Source: Ovoidimarina sp038744785 (GTDB lineage: Bacteria; Pseudomonadota; Alphaproteobacteria; Rhodobacterales; Rhodobacteraceae). Taken from it: 64,000 bases of DNA. The stretch covers positions 1-64,000 of the forward strand of contig JBCDLX010000027.1 of assembly GCA_038744785.1 (NCBI GenBank), in the 5' to 3' direction. Both the position numbers and the translations under genes were made by a program. Below, one piece after another: positions 1 to 9,315 of this stretch; position 1 is the first letter of the stretch, and each line of letters begins with the position of its first letter. The notes below the pieces were generated by a model, which had not been told where the DNA came from, did not search any database, and saw nothing but the letters and a program-made list of their open reading frames with translations.

Positions 1-77
<77 letters not shown>

Positions 78-85
78 CCGTTTTT

Positions 86-1735
86 TCACAGTCCCAGGGA
101 CGCCTTATATAGTGCGATCTGGCTGTCGCGACCGATCTGGTCGGTGATCCCTTCCCAGGCGGCCGCGATGGCGTCGGCGGTTTCCTGGGCCGAGCCGTAC
201 TGGCCCGCAAAGCCCTTTGACAGTTCGTCTTCCGCGACCGAGTAGTACTGGAAAATGCCAGGGATACGGGGTTCGATGGCTGCGTTCGGATGGTTATAGC
301 TGTCCGCGTTCGAGCCGAGGTAATCCTCAATAAAGGCTCGATCGTAGCCGGCGGCTTCCCATTCGTCATACTGGAAGTGCGAGTTCCGGTAGGGCTGGAA
401 GCCTGACGGGTACGCCGAGGCCCAAAGCGACAGATCGCGGCCACCCAGATGCGCCGCGGCCGACCACGCGGCCTTCTTCTTTTTGTCGTCACCATCGACC
501 GTAGCCATCACGTATACACCCCAGCCGATATAGGCCATGTTGGGCGCCTCGTTGTAGGTGTCTTCCCAGGCGCCCGCAGCGGCGTTGTACACCCGGTCAG
601 AGCCCGGGTTTATGCCGAAGCCCACGACATCGCCCACGACCGAAGTATCCGATGTGCGCGCGTTCGAGCCTACATCACCCCACCACATCAGCATCGAGCC
701 GGTGCCTGCCAGGAACTGCTGGAACGCGGTGGTGCCAGGATCGGCATTGATCTGGTCCGCGGGATGCGCGCCCGCATCGATCATGTCCATCACGTCCTGG
801 ATCGCTTGAACCCACCCGGGGTTGTTCACCCGAGGCTTCATGGTGTCAGGATCGAAAAGCCAGGCGGGATCGCTTGGATGCTTCGTGTAGGCCGCTGCGC
901 GATTCTCAATAAAGTAGAAGCCAAATCCGCCCCAGCCCTTCAGCGGGTCGAGATAACCATGCGCGTCCAGTCCCGTCAGGGGATCGGTTTGCCCGACGAG
1001 CGCCTTCGATATCTCATTGATTTCCTGCCAGGTCTTCGGCACATCGCGACCGGTTACCGAGCCCTCTCCAAAGTAATCGGTCCGATACGCGAACGTGTGG
1101 CAATCGCCGTCGATCGACACGCGATACGTCTTGCCATCCCAAGTACCAACCGGCGCTTGAAGATAGCCCACGTAATCGTCCATATCGATCACGTCCTTGA
1201 CCCAGTCTGGCATCTCGGATGCCATGCCCCGGCCCAAAACGTCCCCTTCGAAGGGCGCGCCCATTTCAATGATATCAAACTCGACCGTGCCCGTGGCGAT
1301 CGATTGCTGAAGACGCGCATTGTAGTCGGCTTGGGCGAGGTCTATCCAGTTGATCGTCGCGCCGGTATAGGCCTCCCAGGGCTTCAGGAAACCCCTGAAC
1401 AGAAAGTTGTGCAGGTTCTGGTTGTTGAGCCCCATAAACGTCAGCTCAACACCCGCGAACTCGCCCTCTGCAACAACCTCCTTGATCGGCCCAAGCGCCA
1501 TCTCGCCGACCTTTTGCCAATCCGCATCGGTTGGAGAGCCGGCGCCGACGCCCGGAATCTTTAACATCTCAGCCCGAAGCGCGGCATGACCATCCGCCCA
1601 GACAGGCCGCACTGACGCGCCCGTGGCCACACCGGAAAAAGCCGCCAGTGTACCGGTCGCACCAAGCCCTTTCAGCATGTCGCGGCGCTTCAGCTTTCCG
1701 TTGCGCGCCATATAGTTATAGATCTGCGTCTTCAT
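86..1735 (-). CDS. ABC sugar transporter solute-binding protein (family 1), Tat-exported
   Basis: Probable periplasmic binding protein of a carbohydrate ABC importer, 549 residues, longer than typical MalE-type proteins (about 400). The N-terminus carries a twin-arginine motif, KRRDMLKGLGATG near residues 16-28, followed by a hydrophobic Ala/Gly stretch and an AxA-like site before WADGHAAL, so export by Tat is likely. I chose the ATG at 1735 because the longer reading frame (from 1750) begins inside its own ribosome binding site: GGGAGGA lies about 8 bases before 1735. It is divergent from the ATPase gene at 1944 and is followed by the poly-C run, so the permeases that would complete the transporter are probably lost at the left edge. 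The sugar specificity is not readable. The neighbouring mutarotase, ribokinase and AGE isomerase suggest a monosaccharide or sugar derivative. Confidence 0.85.
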   Translation of the reverse strand: MKTQIYNYMARNGKLKRRDMLKGLGATGTLAAFSGVATGASVRPVWADGHAALRAEMLKIPGVGAGSPTDADWQKVGEMALGPIKEVVAEGEFAGVELTFMGLNNQNLHNFLFRGFLKPWEAYTGATINWIDLAQADYNARLQQSIATGTVEFDIIEMGAPFEGDVLGRGMASEMPDWVKDVIDMDDYVGYLQAPVGTWDGKTYRVSIDGDCHTFAYRTDYFGEGSVTGRDVPKTWQEINEISKALVGQTDPLTGLDAHGYLDPLKGWGGFGFYFIENRAAAYTKHPSDPAWLFDPDTMKPRVNNPGWVQAIQDVMDMIDAGAHPADQINADPGTTAFQQFLAGTGSMLMWWGDVGSNARTSDTSVVGDVVGFGINPGSDRVYNAAAGAWEDTYNEAPNMAYIGWGVYVMATVDGDDKKKKAAWSAAAHLGGRDLSLWASAYPSGFQPYRNSHFQYDEWEAAGYDRAFIEDYLGSNADSYNHPNAAIEPRIPGIFQYYSVAEDELSKGFAGQYGSAQETADAIAAAWEGITDQIGRDSQIALYKASLGL

Positions 1736-1863
1736 TCGACGTCCTCCCATGGGTGTTAACGGACCCCGAACCTGTGCTGCCTCTTCCGGGCGGCCTTCAG
1801 GGCCGGTCTGGCCTTGATGATGCTCGAAGTGTCACCGGCGAGGGTGCCGCCTGTCAAGACTGA

Positions 1864-1877
1864 CATGCTAGTATGCA
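1864..1877. promoter_or_regulatory. Possible operator in divergent promoter
   Basis: An imperfect inverted repeat, CATGCTAGTATG (10 of 12 positions symmetric), lies between the divergent binding-protein and ATPase genes. Short boxes of this form occur as operators of GntR-family repressors, but no regulator gene is in view and only one copy is seen. This is an inference from symmetry and position. Confidence 0.25.
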
Positions 1878-1943
1878 AAGCTCATGGACAGCCGGCTATC
1901 CCACACCTATCGTGGCCAGAAACGGGAGGGACGGGACCAGAGT

Positions 1944-3008
1944 ATGGCCGAAGTAACGATCCGAGACTTGCAGAAAAGCTACGGCGACGTTCGGGTGATC
2001 CACGGGGTCGACTTGGACATCGCAGATGGAGAGTTCGCGGTACTGGTCGGCCCGTCCGGGTGTGGGAAATCCACACTTCTTAGGATGATCGCCGGGCTTG
2101 AAGGGATCTCCGGTGGCAAGATCGCCATTGGCGACACCGTGGTGAACAATCTTCCGCCCAGTGAACGCGACATCGCCATGGTGTTTCAGAACTACGCACT
2201 TTATCCGCACAAGACGGTCGCCTCGAACATGGCCTTCGCCCTAAAGATGCGCGGGATGGATAAGGCCGAGATAGGCGAACGCGTCCGCCGCGCCGCGGAG
2301 ATCCTGGGTCTGACGCCCTATCTCGACCGCTACCCACGTGCGCTGTCGGGTGGACAGCGTCAACGCGTCGCGATGGGTCGTGCGATTGTACGTGACCCGC
2401 AGGTGTTCCTGTTCGATGAGCCTCTGTCCAACCTCGACGCAAAGCTGCGCGTTCAGATGCGAACCGAGATCCGCGAGCTACACCAGCGATTGAAGACGAC
2501 CACCGTCTACGTGACCCATGATCAGATCGAGGCAATGACTATGGCGGATAAGATCGTTGTCATGCAGTCCGGCCATATCGAACAAATCGGTTCTCCCCTG
2601 GAGCTTTACGACCGTCCGGCGAACACCTTCGTCGCCGGCTTCATCGGCTCACCGTCTATGAACATGGTCGATGCCGTCGCGCGCCCGGCTGACGACGGCT
2701 GGGTGGCCGAAGTCGACAAGATCAGGCTGCCGGTAGCCGGCGCGCCCGGTCTTGCCGATGGTCAGGAAGTCATTCTCGGTGTGCGGCCCGAACATCTCAC
2801 GGTTTCCGACATCGGACTTCCGGCCACCGTGAACGTAGTGGAACCAACGGGCGCGGAAACCCACGTGGTGTTCTCGCGAGGCAGCAGCGAGATGACAGCT
2901 GTCTTCCGTGAACGGAAAGACTTTCGACTCGGCGAACAGGTGACGCTTACTGCAAATCCTGAAGCGACGCTTCTGTTTGATCGCCAAAGTGGGGAGAGGC
3001 TTGCATGA
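1944..3008 (+). CDS. Sugar ABC transporter ATP-binding protein (UgpC/MsmX type)
   Basis: Cytoplasmic ATPase of a carbohydrate ABC importer, 354 residues, the usual length for MalK/UgpC-type subunits. Visible motifs: Walker A GPSGCGKST (36-44), Q-loop Gln82, signature LSGGQ (134-138), Walker B VFLFDEP (154-160), the H-loop in VTHDQIEAMTMADK, and a C-terminal TOBE-like regulatory region with RPEHL. I start at ATG 1944 because the family N-terminus (MAEVTIRDL) begins there. The longer frame from 1884 adds an unrelated 20 residues, and GGAGGG precedes 1944. The stop overlaps the next gene as ATGA. Its partner is probably the divergent binding protein at 86-1735. Confidence 0.93.
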   Translation: MAEVTIRDLQKSYGDVRVIHGVDLDIADGEFAVLVGPSGCGKSTLLRMIAGLEGISGGKIAIGDTVVNNLPPSERDIAMVFQNYALYPHKTVASNMAFALKMRGMDKAEIGERVRRAAEILGLTPYLDRYPRALSGGQRQRVAMGRAIVRDPQVFLFDEPLSNLDAKLRVQMRTEIRELHQRLKTTTVYVTHDQIEAMTMADKIVVMQSGHIEQIGSPLELYDRPANTFVAGFIGSPSMNMVDAVARPADDGWVAEVDKIRLPVAGAPGLADGQEVILGVRPEHLTVSDIGLPATVNVVEPTGAETHVVFSRGSSEMTAVFRERKDFRLGEQVTLTANPEATLLFDRQSGERLA

Positions 3009-3676
3009 CCAAGCCTGTGATACTCGCCTACGGCGATTCGAACACGCACGGGACCCTGCCCCTCACAGATTGGGGGGCGCGTGACCGCTTGGCGTATTCG
3101 GAACGTTGGACGACACGGCTGGCCACCGCGACGGGGACGACCGTTATATCCGAGGGCCTTCCGGGACGCACAACGGTCCACGACGACCCGATAGAAGGGG
3201 CGCACAAGAACGGGCTTTCCGCCTTGCCGGTTGCCCTTGAAAGTCACCGTCCGATTGATCTTGTCGTGCTGATGCTCGGCACCAACGACTGCAAACCAAG
3301 ATTTTCCGTCGGTCCAGCAGACATCGCGCGGTCCGTCGATCGCCTTCTTGGTGTGATCGCGGCCAGCACTGCTGGGCCAAAAGGGACCGCACCGGACGTC
3401 TTTGTGATCTCGCCCGTCCCCATTCGGGAAGTCGGTCTTCTTTCCGATATTTTCGCAGGGGGCGCGGCAAAGTCTCAGGGGCTTGCGAAACCGTTGGCCG
3501 AGGTTTCAGCGGCCCACGGCGCCTGGTTCCTGGATGCTGGACTTCATGCGGAAGTTTCGCCCATTGATGGCGTGCACCTGACAGACGACGCGTGCGCGGC
3601 TATTGCCGATACGTTGGCGGACCTTGTTTCAAGGTGGATCGCAACCAAGAGCTTTCGAGGGAGAAGCGAATGCTAA
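3005..3676 (+). CDS. SGNH/GDSL-family hydrolase
   Basis: A 223-residue serine hydrolase of the SGNH superfamily. Block I is YGDSNTHG with nucleophile Ser12. Block III is LGTND with Asn94. Block V is DGVHLT with Asp188 and His191. All four catalytic residues are present. There is no signal peptide, so it should act in the cytoplasm, unlike many secreted relatives. Family members are arylesterases or carbohydrate deacylases. Placement between a sugar ABC ATPase (ATGA overlap) and a mutarotase gene (overlap at 3670) suggests it removes an acyl group from the imported sugar, which is inference only. Confidence 0.85.
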   Translation: MTKPVILAYGDSNTHGTLPLTDWGARDRLAYSERWTTRLATATGTTVISEGLPGRTTVHDDPIEGAHKNGLSALPVALESHRPIDLVVLMLGTNDCKPRFSVGPADIARSVDRLLGVIAASTAGPKGTAPDVFVISPVPIREVGLLSDIFAGGAAKSQGLAKPLAEVSAAHGAWFLDAGLHAEVSPIDGVHLTDDACAAIADTLADLVSRWIATKSFRGRSEC

Positions 3677-4122
3677 AGGGAATTGACCCCCGTCTGAATG
3701 CAGAAGTGCTGCACTGCCTGCGCGCGATGGGGCATGGCGACGTCCTGGTTCTGGCGGACACGAACTTTCCATCGGACCAAGTGGCACGCAGTACAGTTTA
3801 CGGCGAACTCTTGCGGATGGACAATCTGACAAGCGCCGAAGCGGCCAACGCCATTCTTTCGGTCTTCCCGCTCGACACCTTCGTCGACGATTTCGCGGCG
3901 CGCATGGAGGTCGTCGACGCACCGGACGAGGTGCCAGAGGTGCAAGCCGAGGTCCAAGCCGAAATCAACTCTGCCGAGGGCCATCCAAGACCAATGGTCA
4001 GCGTTGAGCGGTTCGCGTTCTACGATCAGGCCCGTGAAGCCTATGCCGTGATCCAGACGGGTGAGCGCCGGTTCTACGGCTGTTTCCTCTTGCGCAAAGG
4101 CGTGGTCCCTTCGGAGAGTTGA
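3670..4122 (+). CDS. RbsD/FucU family sugar mutarotase
   Basis: A 150-residue protein of the RbsD/FucU family, which interconverts anomers of free monosaccharides such as ribose or fucose. The family N-terminal motif is clear: LKGIDPRLN followed by GHGDVLVLADTNFP, with His22 the expected catalytic histidine. The longer frame from 3592 only adds sequence overlapping the upstream gene, so I start at ATG 3670, which overlaps the hydrolase stop. Gene length fits FucU (about 140-150 residues). Its role here is to supply the anomer needed by the downstream kinase or isomerase. A run of Glu/Val around residues 82-98 (EVPEVQAEVQAE) is a mild oddity. Confidence 0.88.
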   Translation: MLKGIDPRLNAEVLHCLRAMGHGDVLVLADTNFPSDQVARSTVYGELLRMDNLTSAEAANAILSVFPLDTFVDDFAARMEVVDAPDEVPEVQAEVQAEINSAEGHPRPMVSVERFAFYDQAREAYAVIQTGERRFYGCFLLRKGVVPSES

Positions 4123-4123
4123 C

Positions 4124-5044
4124 ATGACCCATATCGCGATACTCGGCGTCTTTGTCGCTGACACAGCCTACCGCGCCGACCGGCAACCAAAGATGGGCGA
4201 GACGATCCTTGGAAACTCTTTCGCGCTCGGCCCTGGGGGAAAAGGATCGAACCAGGCCGTCGCGGCCGCGATGGCAGGGGGCGACGCACGGTTTCTGACC
4301 AAGCTCGGGCGCGATCCGTTCGCGGACATGGCCCTGGCGACATGGGCCAAAGCGGGCGTCACGCCAGTGATTACGCAGCACGAAGACAGCTACACCGGAG
4401 CGGCCTATATTTTCGTCGAGGAAGCGACCGGCAACAACGCAATCATTGTATGCCCCGGTGTGGCGCGCACGATCGCCCCTGCCGACATTGATCGCTGGTC
4501 CGACACGATTGGTTCGGCGTCCGTTTTCGTGACGCAAATGGAACAACCCTTGGACGCCGCCCACCGCGCGTTGCAGGTGGCCCGCGAGGGGCGCGCGCGC
4601 ACAATCCTGAACCCGGCCCCGGCCGCCCAAATCGCGCCCGAGATGCTAGCACTTTGCGATTTTGCGACGCCCAACGAAAGCGAAGCAGAAGGAATCACAG
4701 GGATCGCGGTCCACTCTGTTTCCGATGCCGAGACCGCCGCTGATGCGCTGTTGGCGAAAGGCGTCGGAGCGGCTGTGATTACGCTGGGCGAACACGGCGC
4801 ATTTTATCGCGACGTGTCCAAAAGCATGCATGTTCCGGCCATGCGCGCCGGTGACGTGGTCGAAACGACGGGCGCCGGCGATGCCTTTAACGGCGGCTTT
4901 GCGACCGCGCTTGCCGAAGGCGCAGACCCAATCGAGGCTGTCCGGTTCGGCACCGCGACGGCCGCGATCAGCGTTACGCGCCCAGGCACCGCGCCGTCGA
5001 TGCCAGCAAGACATGAAATCGACACGCTTCTATCGGGCAGCTGA
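4124..5044 (+). CDS. rbsK: Ribokinase (PfkB family carbohydrate kinase)
   Basis: A 306-residue PfkB-family sugar kinase, most like ribokinase. Seen: the substrate-binding motif GPGGKGSNQAV (37-47) near the N-terminus and the ATP/anion-hole motif ETTGAGDAFNGGFA near the C-terminus, whose Asp is the catalytic base. It phosphorylates the sugar delivered by the transporter. I start at ATG 4124, immediately after the mutarotase stop (4120-4122), because MTHIAILG matches the first strand of the fold. The longer frame from 4061 lies inside the upstream gene. Pairing with an RbsD/FucU mutarotase is classical for ribose use, but the substrate could be another pentose or deoxysugar. Confidence 0.88.
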   Translation: MTHIAILGVFVADTAYRADRQPKMGETILGNSFALGPGGKGSNQAVAAAMAGGDARFLTKLGRDPFADMALATWAKAGVTPVITQHEDSYTGAAYIFVEEATGNNAIIVCPGVARTIAPADIDRWSDTIGSASVFVTQMEQPLDAAHRALQVAREGRARTILNPAPAAQIAPEMLALCDFATPNESEAEGITGIAVHSVSDAETAADALLAKGVGAAVITLGEHGAFYRDVSKSMHVPAMRAGDVVETTGAGDAFNGGFATALAEGADPIEAVRFGTATAAISVTRPGTAPSMPARHEIDTLLSGS

Positions 5045-5200
5045 TCAAAGTCTGAAGGCGCAATTCTACTTCGGGACACGCAAAGGGATGAGGGCCAACC
5101 TATAACAGGGCAGCACCACCCACGTTTGCAGACTTGAAACGAGACGAGGATCGTTCAGAACGTCCGATGATCTTCACTACGCAGGAAATGAGAAGCTCTG

Positions 5201-6445
5201 ATGACCGACGCACCACTTGGCGACCAGAATGCGGCCGGGTTTTGGGTAGACGATCCGATACACCGATCCTGGCTGCGCAAGGATGCAAAGCGCCAGTTTC
5301 GGTTTTTTCGTGCAAGCCTTGGTGATCGGCCAGGCTTTCACGTGCTTGGCTACGATGGCGTCCCTTTGGCCGACACGGTTCAAGAGCTTCACACCACAAC
5401 ACGCCTTGTTCATTCCTATAGCCTTGGGAAGTTGGCCAGTGTTTCTGGCGCCGAAGATATCATTGACCGTGGGATGGCCTATCTTTGGGCGCACCACCGT
5501 GACCAAGACCATGGCGGTTTCGTCTGGGGCGTTGATGGCGATACTGTGTCCGACGGTCGCAAGCTGGCCTACGGGCATGTTTTCGTCCTGTTGGCGGGGT
5601 CGAGCGCCAAGATGGCCGGGCATCCCGACGCAGACCGGCTGATCGAAACGGCGACACTCGATCTGGAGAACCGGTTCTGGGAAGACGACGCCGGGCTATT
5701 CGCCGACGAGTGGAACCGTGATTGGTCGCCGTTCTCCAGTTACCGCGGCATGAATGCAAACATGCACGGTGTCGAGGCGCTGTTGGCCGCGTTCGAAGCA
5801 ACGGGTCGCGATATATACCTGACCCGCGCGGGCCGTATTCTGGATTTCTTTACCGGACAAATAGCCCCCAGCCATCATTGGAGGATGCCCGAGCATTACA
5901 CAAACGAGTGGCAGGTCGATCCAGGTTACGCCGGTGATCCTATGTTTCGTCCAGCCGGGACAACACCTGGTCACTCTTTCGAACTCGGGCGGCTCCTTCT
6001 GCAATACTGGGACCTCGCAGAAAGGCCCAGCACCGACGACCCGGCCCGCGCGCGCCTTATCATCCATCAGGCGCTGGCGGACGCGTGGGACGAAGCGCGC
6101 GGTGGATTGGCCTACACGCTGGATTTCGATGGGCAGCCCGCGATAAGATCACGCTATTGGTGGCCGGTCACCGAGGCCATTGGCGCGATGGCCACGTTGA
6201 TCAAACTGGACCGGCGCGCCGAGGATGAAGCGTGGTACAGGCGCCTTTGGACCTTTGCCGATCGCAGTTTCGTCGATCATCAGAGAGGCGGCTGGTATCC
6301 AGAGATCGACGACGACGGAAAACCTTCGATGACCCAGTTTGCCGGTAAGCCGGACATCTATCACGCTCTACAGGCCGAGCTTTTTCCGCTCGCGCCTGGC
6401 GTTGCACGGTTTGCAGAGGCGATGCCGGACCTGTCGGACGCCTAG
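5201..6445 (+). CDS. AGE-family sugar epimerase/isomerase
   Basis: A 414-residue member of the N-acylglucosamine 2-epimerase (AGE) superfamily, an (alpha/alpha)6 barrel that includes mannose and sulfoquinovose isomerases. Recognisable segments: TRLVHSYSLG with His71, GFVWGVDGD, KLAYGHVFVLLAGS, SYRGMNANMHGVEALLAAF and TPGHSFELGRLL, which hold the conserved Arg/His residues of the barrel centre. It would isomerise an aldose to a ketose for catabolism. The gap of 156 bases after the ribokinase gene contains no other gene, and the gene probably shares its transcript. Which sugar is used cannot be told from sequence alone. Confidence 0.85.
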   Translation: MTDAPLGDQNAAGFWVDDPIHRSWLRKDAKRQFRFFRASLGDRPGFHVLGYDGVPLADTVQELHTTTRLVHSYSLGKLASVSGAEDIIDRGMAYLWAHHRDQDHGGFVWGVDGDTVSDGRKLAYGHVFVLLAGSSAKMAGHPDADRLIETATLDLENRFWEDDAGLFADEWNRDWSPFSSYRGMNANMHGVEALLAAFEATGRDIYLTRAGRILDFFTGQIAPSHHWRMPEHYTNEWQVDPGYAGDPMFRPAGTTPGHSFELGRLLLQYWDLAERPSTDDPARARLIIHQALADAWDEARGGLAYTLDFDGQPAIRSRYWWPVTEAIGAMATLIKLDRRAEDEAWYRRLWTFADRSFVDHQRGGWYPEIDDDGKPSMTQFAGKPDIYHALQAELFPLAPGVARFAEAMPDLSDA

Positions 6446-6473
6446 CCCCCAGACATCTGTCGGTCGGTTACGA

Positions 6474-6492
6474 CGGCCGGGAACTGCGGCCG
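6474..6492. terminator. Weak hairpin between convergent genes
   Basis: Stem CGGCCG at 6474-6479 and 6487-6492 with a 7-base loop, between the convergent isomerase and phnY genes. There is no T-run on either strand, so termination here is only a possibility. The remaining bases of the 6446-6597 gap show nothing else. Confidence 0.25.
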
Positions 6493-6597
6493 GTGCATGC
6501 GCCAGCGCCGCGGGCGAACGATCCGACAACGTCGCAAGCGACCCGACCGACCGGTTCCATCCCTGCTGGTCTCTACCGCCCGAAACTCATCCGTCCG

Positions 6598-8049
6598 TCA
6601 CGGCCAGGGAAGCGAGAACGTTTTGACATTCGTGAAGAACTTCATCGCCTCCAACACCCCTTCCTTCACGCCATTGCCCGAATCCTTGATCCCACCGAAC
6701 GGCGACATTTCGATCCGGTAGCCGGGCTGTTCCCAGATGTTCACCGTTCCAACGTCAAGGCCTTGAACATAGGCCTGCGCCCGGCGCAGATCGTTGGTGC
6801 AAACGCCCGAGGACAGGCCGAAATCGGTCCCGTTTGAAATTTCCATGACCGCGTCGTCGTCATCCGGAACGCGCACAATGGGCACGATGGGCCCAAAGGT
6901 TTCTTCCATCACAAGCTCGGACCCATGGGGCACGTGATCAACAACAATCGGGGGTAAAAGCGCGCCCTCACGACCGGGATGATATAGGACCTTGGCACCG
7001 TCAGCTGCGGCCATGTGGACACGTTTTTCAAAGAGTTCCGCGGCCTCCGCGCTGATCACGCAGCCAAGCTGCGTTTCAGGATCCATCGGATCGCCAAACC
7101 GGATCGCCTTTGCACGCTCTAACACCAGCGGAACGAACTCGTCCGCGACGCTTTCCTGCACGAGAATACGCTTGATTGCTGTGCAGCGTTGGCCAGAGTT
7201 ACCGGTCGCACCGGCCACCGCGATCGCCGCAGACTTCTCAAGGTCGTCGCTGCACAGATCGTTCAACACGATCAGCGGGTCATTTCCGCCGAGCTCAAGC
7301 GCTGCGCGTTTGTAGCCTGCCTTTGACGCGATTAACTTGCCCACAGGTACCCCACCTGTGAACGTCACGATGTCGACGTTTGGGTTTGTCACCATCTCGT
7401 CGCCGATGTCTCCGGGCCAGCCCGTGACGATCTGAAACATTTCGGGCGGCAAACCCGCTTCATACAAGATGTCAGCCAGGGTGATCGCCGTCAGCGGCGT
7501 CAACTCGGTGGGTTTGCACACAACGCAATTGTTGGTCGCAATCGCCGGCGCGATCTTATGGGCGACCATGTTTAGCGGGTGATTGAACGGTGTGATGGCC
7601 GAAATCGCGCGCACCGGTTCGCGCTGTGTGAAAATCTTGCGGTCTTTCCCGTGGGGCGTCAGGTCGCAGGAAAAAACCTGTCCGTCATCCTGGATCGCCA
7701 ACTGCCCCGAAAGCATGAAGACGTCGTAGGACCGTCCTGTTTCGTACAAGGCGTGCTGCTGGCAGATGCCCAATTCCAGCGTCAGCCAATGGGCGATTTC
7801 TTCCCGCCGCGCGCGGATCACCTCGGCTGCGCGAAAGAGGATTTGCTGCCGTTCATAGCGAGACAGCTTCGGGCGATACTCGGCCGCTATGTCAAAGGCG
7901 CGGGCCGCATGCTGTGCATCGCCTGCAGGAACAGTGCCAATGACCGCATTCGTGAAGGGATAACGAACTTCGATCACGCTTGAAGTGGTGACTTTTTCGC
8001 CCCCGATGCGCATCGCCTCGTTGCGGACCGGCGTGTCCGGGCGATTCAT
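6598..8049 (-). CDS. phnY: Phosphonoacetaldehyde dehydrogenase
   Basis: An NAD-dependent aldehyde dehydrogenase of 483 residues, last in a phnW-phnA-phnY operon. It oxidises phosphonoacetaldehyde, the product of PhnW, to phosphonoacetate. Seen: TPFNHPLN (153-160), the cofactor-site Lys in CKPTE (178-182), the FTGGVPVG loop, catalytic Glu252 in LELGG and nucleophile Cys289 in GNSGQRCT. The start ATG overlaps the phnA stop as ATGA, implying coupled translation. The specific substrate is assigned from context together with the family resemblance. Other aldehyde dehydrogenases look similar, so the operon is the deciding evidence. Confidence 0.9.
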   Translation of the reverse strand: MNRPDTPVRNEAMRIGGEKVTTSSVIEVRYPFTNAVIGTVPAGDAQHAARAFDIAAEYRPKLSRYERQQILFRAAEVIRARREEIAHWLTLELGICQQHALYETGRSYDVFMLSGQLAIQDDGQVFSCDLTPHGKDRKIFTQREPVRAISAITPFNHPLNMVAHKIAPAIATNNCVVCKPTELTPLTAITLADILYEAGLPPEMFQIVTGWPGDIGDEMVTNPNVDIVTFTGGVPVGKLIASKAGYKRAALELGGNDPLIVLNDLCSDDLEKSAAIAVAGATGNSGQRCTAIKRILVQESVADEFVPLVLERAKAIRFGDPMDPETQLGCVISAEAAELFEKRVHMAAADGAKVLYHPGREGALLPPIVVDHVPHGSELVMEETFGPIVPIVRVPDDDDAVMEISNGTDFGLSSGVCTNDLRRAQAYVQGLDVGTVNIWEQPGYRIEMSPFGGIKDSGNGVKEGVLEAMKFFTNVKTFSLPWP

Positions 8050-9305
8050 GCGGGCACCGTCGCCCGCGCCGCGGCGGTGCAGGCGTAGAAGAGCGCGTCA
8101 TAGTTCCGCAATCCCGGCGCCCCGGGCATATCGACCTGGCGGTTGACGATGAACGGCACTTCCTGCTCGGTCAGCCCTCCGTGGCTGCGCAGCGGCTCTT
8201 TCAGAAGCTGAAGATCGTGACGGTCGGCGCTGGTTCCAAGCGTCATGTTCTCGGTCGATATCATCACCACATCGCCGATCCGGTCCGCAGGCAAATCGTA
8301 CTCTGCAACGGCGGCAGCGCGGTCATGGACGGCAAGCATGCCCGGCGTCGCCTTCAGCCGTGCGACAATGTCGGCCACTTCGGCCCCATCCGGCAGGTAC
8401 GCCGTCGCAAACGATCCAAGCGCCCCGTGATGCACCACGTAAGGGTCGGTGATCGGCAGAATGACACGGGCCGCCCCCTTGCCTAGCCAATCGTCCAGAA
8501 GATCCTGCACATAGACCACAGCCGGTGCGCCTGATGCATCGTGTTTTGGCTTCATCCCGTGGTCCGCCGTGAGGAGGACAGCGGCGCCCAGTGCATCCAA
8601 TTCCCCCAGATAGCGGTCGACCATGGCGTAGAAATCCTTTGCGCCGTGCTCTTCCGGGGCAAACTTATGCTGAATGTAGTCGGTTGTAGACAGGTACATC
8701 AGATCGGGCTTCCAAGTCTTCAGCAGCTTGACACCGGACGCAAATACAAACTCTGAAAGATCTGCCGAATAGACCTCGGGCACAGAACGGTCGAGCCATG
8801 CACTGGCGTCGTCAATGCCGTTCTCGGCCTTCGTCGCTTGATCTGCCTTCTCGGATGAAAAGCAGATCGCACGGTCGTCTTCAAACGACAGACCAGCTCC
8901 CAGAAGCGCCCGAAGCTTGTCTTTTGCTGTTATCACGGCCACACGCGCACCGGCGGTATAGAACGCTGAAAAGACGGTCGGCGCTCGCAAGAAACGAACG
9001 TCGTTCATCATCACCTCATTGCCGGTCTCAGGCTCGTATAAGTAATTGCCGCAAATACCGTGGACCGCAGGCGGCTGGCCCGTCGCGATCGACATATTAT
9101 TCGGGTTTGTGAACGATGGGATCACTGAATGCGCCAACCGCGCAGTGCCGGTTTCTCGGATCCGGGCCAGGTTGGGCATCAAGCCCTCGGCGATCGCCAC
9201 GTCCAAATAGGCGGGTTCGCAGCCATCCAGACAAATCACCACAGCAGTGTCGTCGGGTTGAGGGTATTGGCGTTCGTTACAAACGATGGGTGTGTAGTTC
9301 GTCAT
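8046..9305 (-). CDS. phnA: Phosphonoacetate hydrolase
   Basis: A 419-residue alkaline-phosphatase-superfamily enzyme that cleaves the C-P bond of phosphonoacetate to give acetate and phosphate. Seen: the metal motif LDGCEPAYLD (26-35), the nucleophile region PSFTNPNN with Thr66, and the second metal cluster LLTADHGMKPKHD. The length fits known PhnA enzymes. I chose ATG 9305 (MTNYTPIVCNERQYP) because AAGGA lies about 9 bases upstream. The longer frame starting at 9389 runs into the phnW coding region. It is placed between phnW (10 bases upstream) and phnY (ATGA overlap), the known order of the aminoethylphosphonate pathway through phosphonoacetate. Confidence 0.93.
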   Translation of the reverse strand: MTNYTPIVCNERQYPQPDDTAVVICLDGCEPAYLDVAIAEGLMPNLARIRETGTARLAHSVIPSFTNPNNMSIATGQPPAVHGICGNYLYEPETGNEVMMNDVRFLRAPTVFSAFYTAGARVAVITAKDKLRALLGAGLSFEDDRAICFSSEKADQATKAENGIDDASAWLDRSVPEVYSADLSEFVFASGVKLLKTWKPDLMYLSTTDYIQHKFAPEEHGAKDFYAMVDRYLGELDALGAAVLLTADHGMKPKHDASGAPAVVYVQDLLDDWLGKGAARVILPITDPYVVHHGALGSFATAYLPDGAEVADIVARLKATPGMLAVHDRAAAVAEYDLPADRIGDVVMISTENMTLGTSADRHDLQLLKEPLRSHGGLTEQEVPFIVNRQVDMPGAPGLRNYDALFYACTAAARATVPA

Positions 9306-9315
9306 GGATAGGTCC

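Noticed and set aside
449..1564. 371-codon plus-strand open frame opposite the solute-binding protein gene
   Set aside because: It is antisense to a gene with clear family motifs and a twin-arginine signal; the translation is Arg/His-rich with no recognisable domain. It is a shadow of GC-rich codon use.
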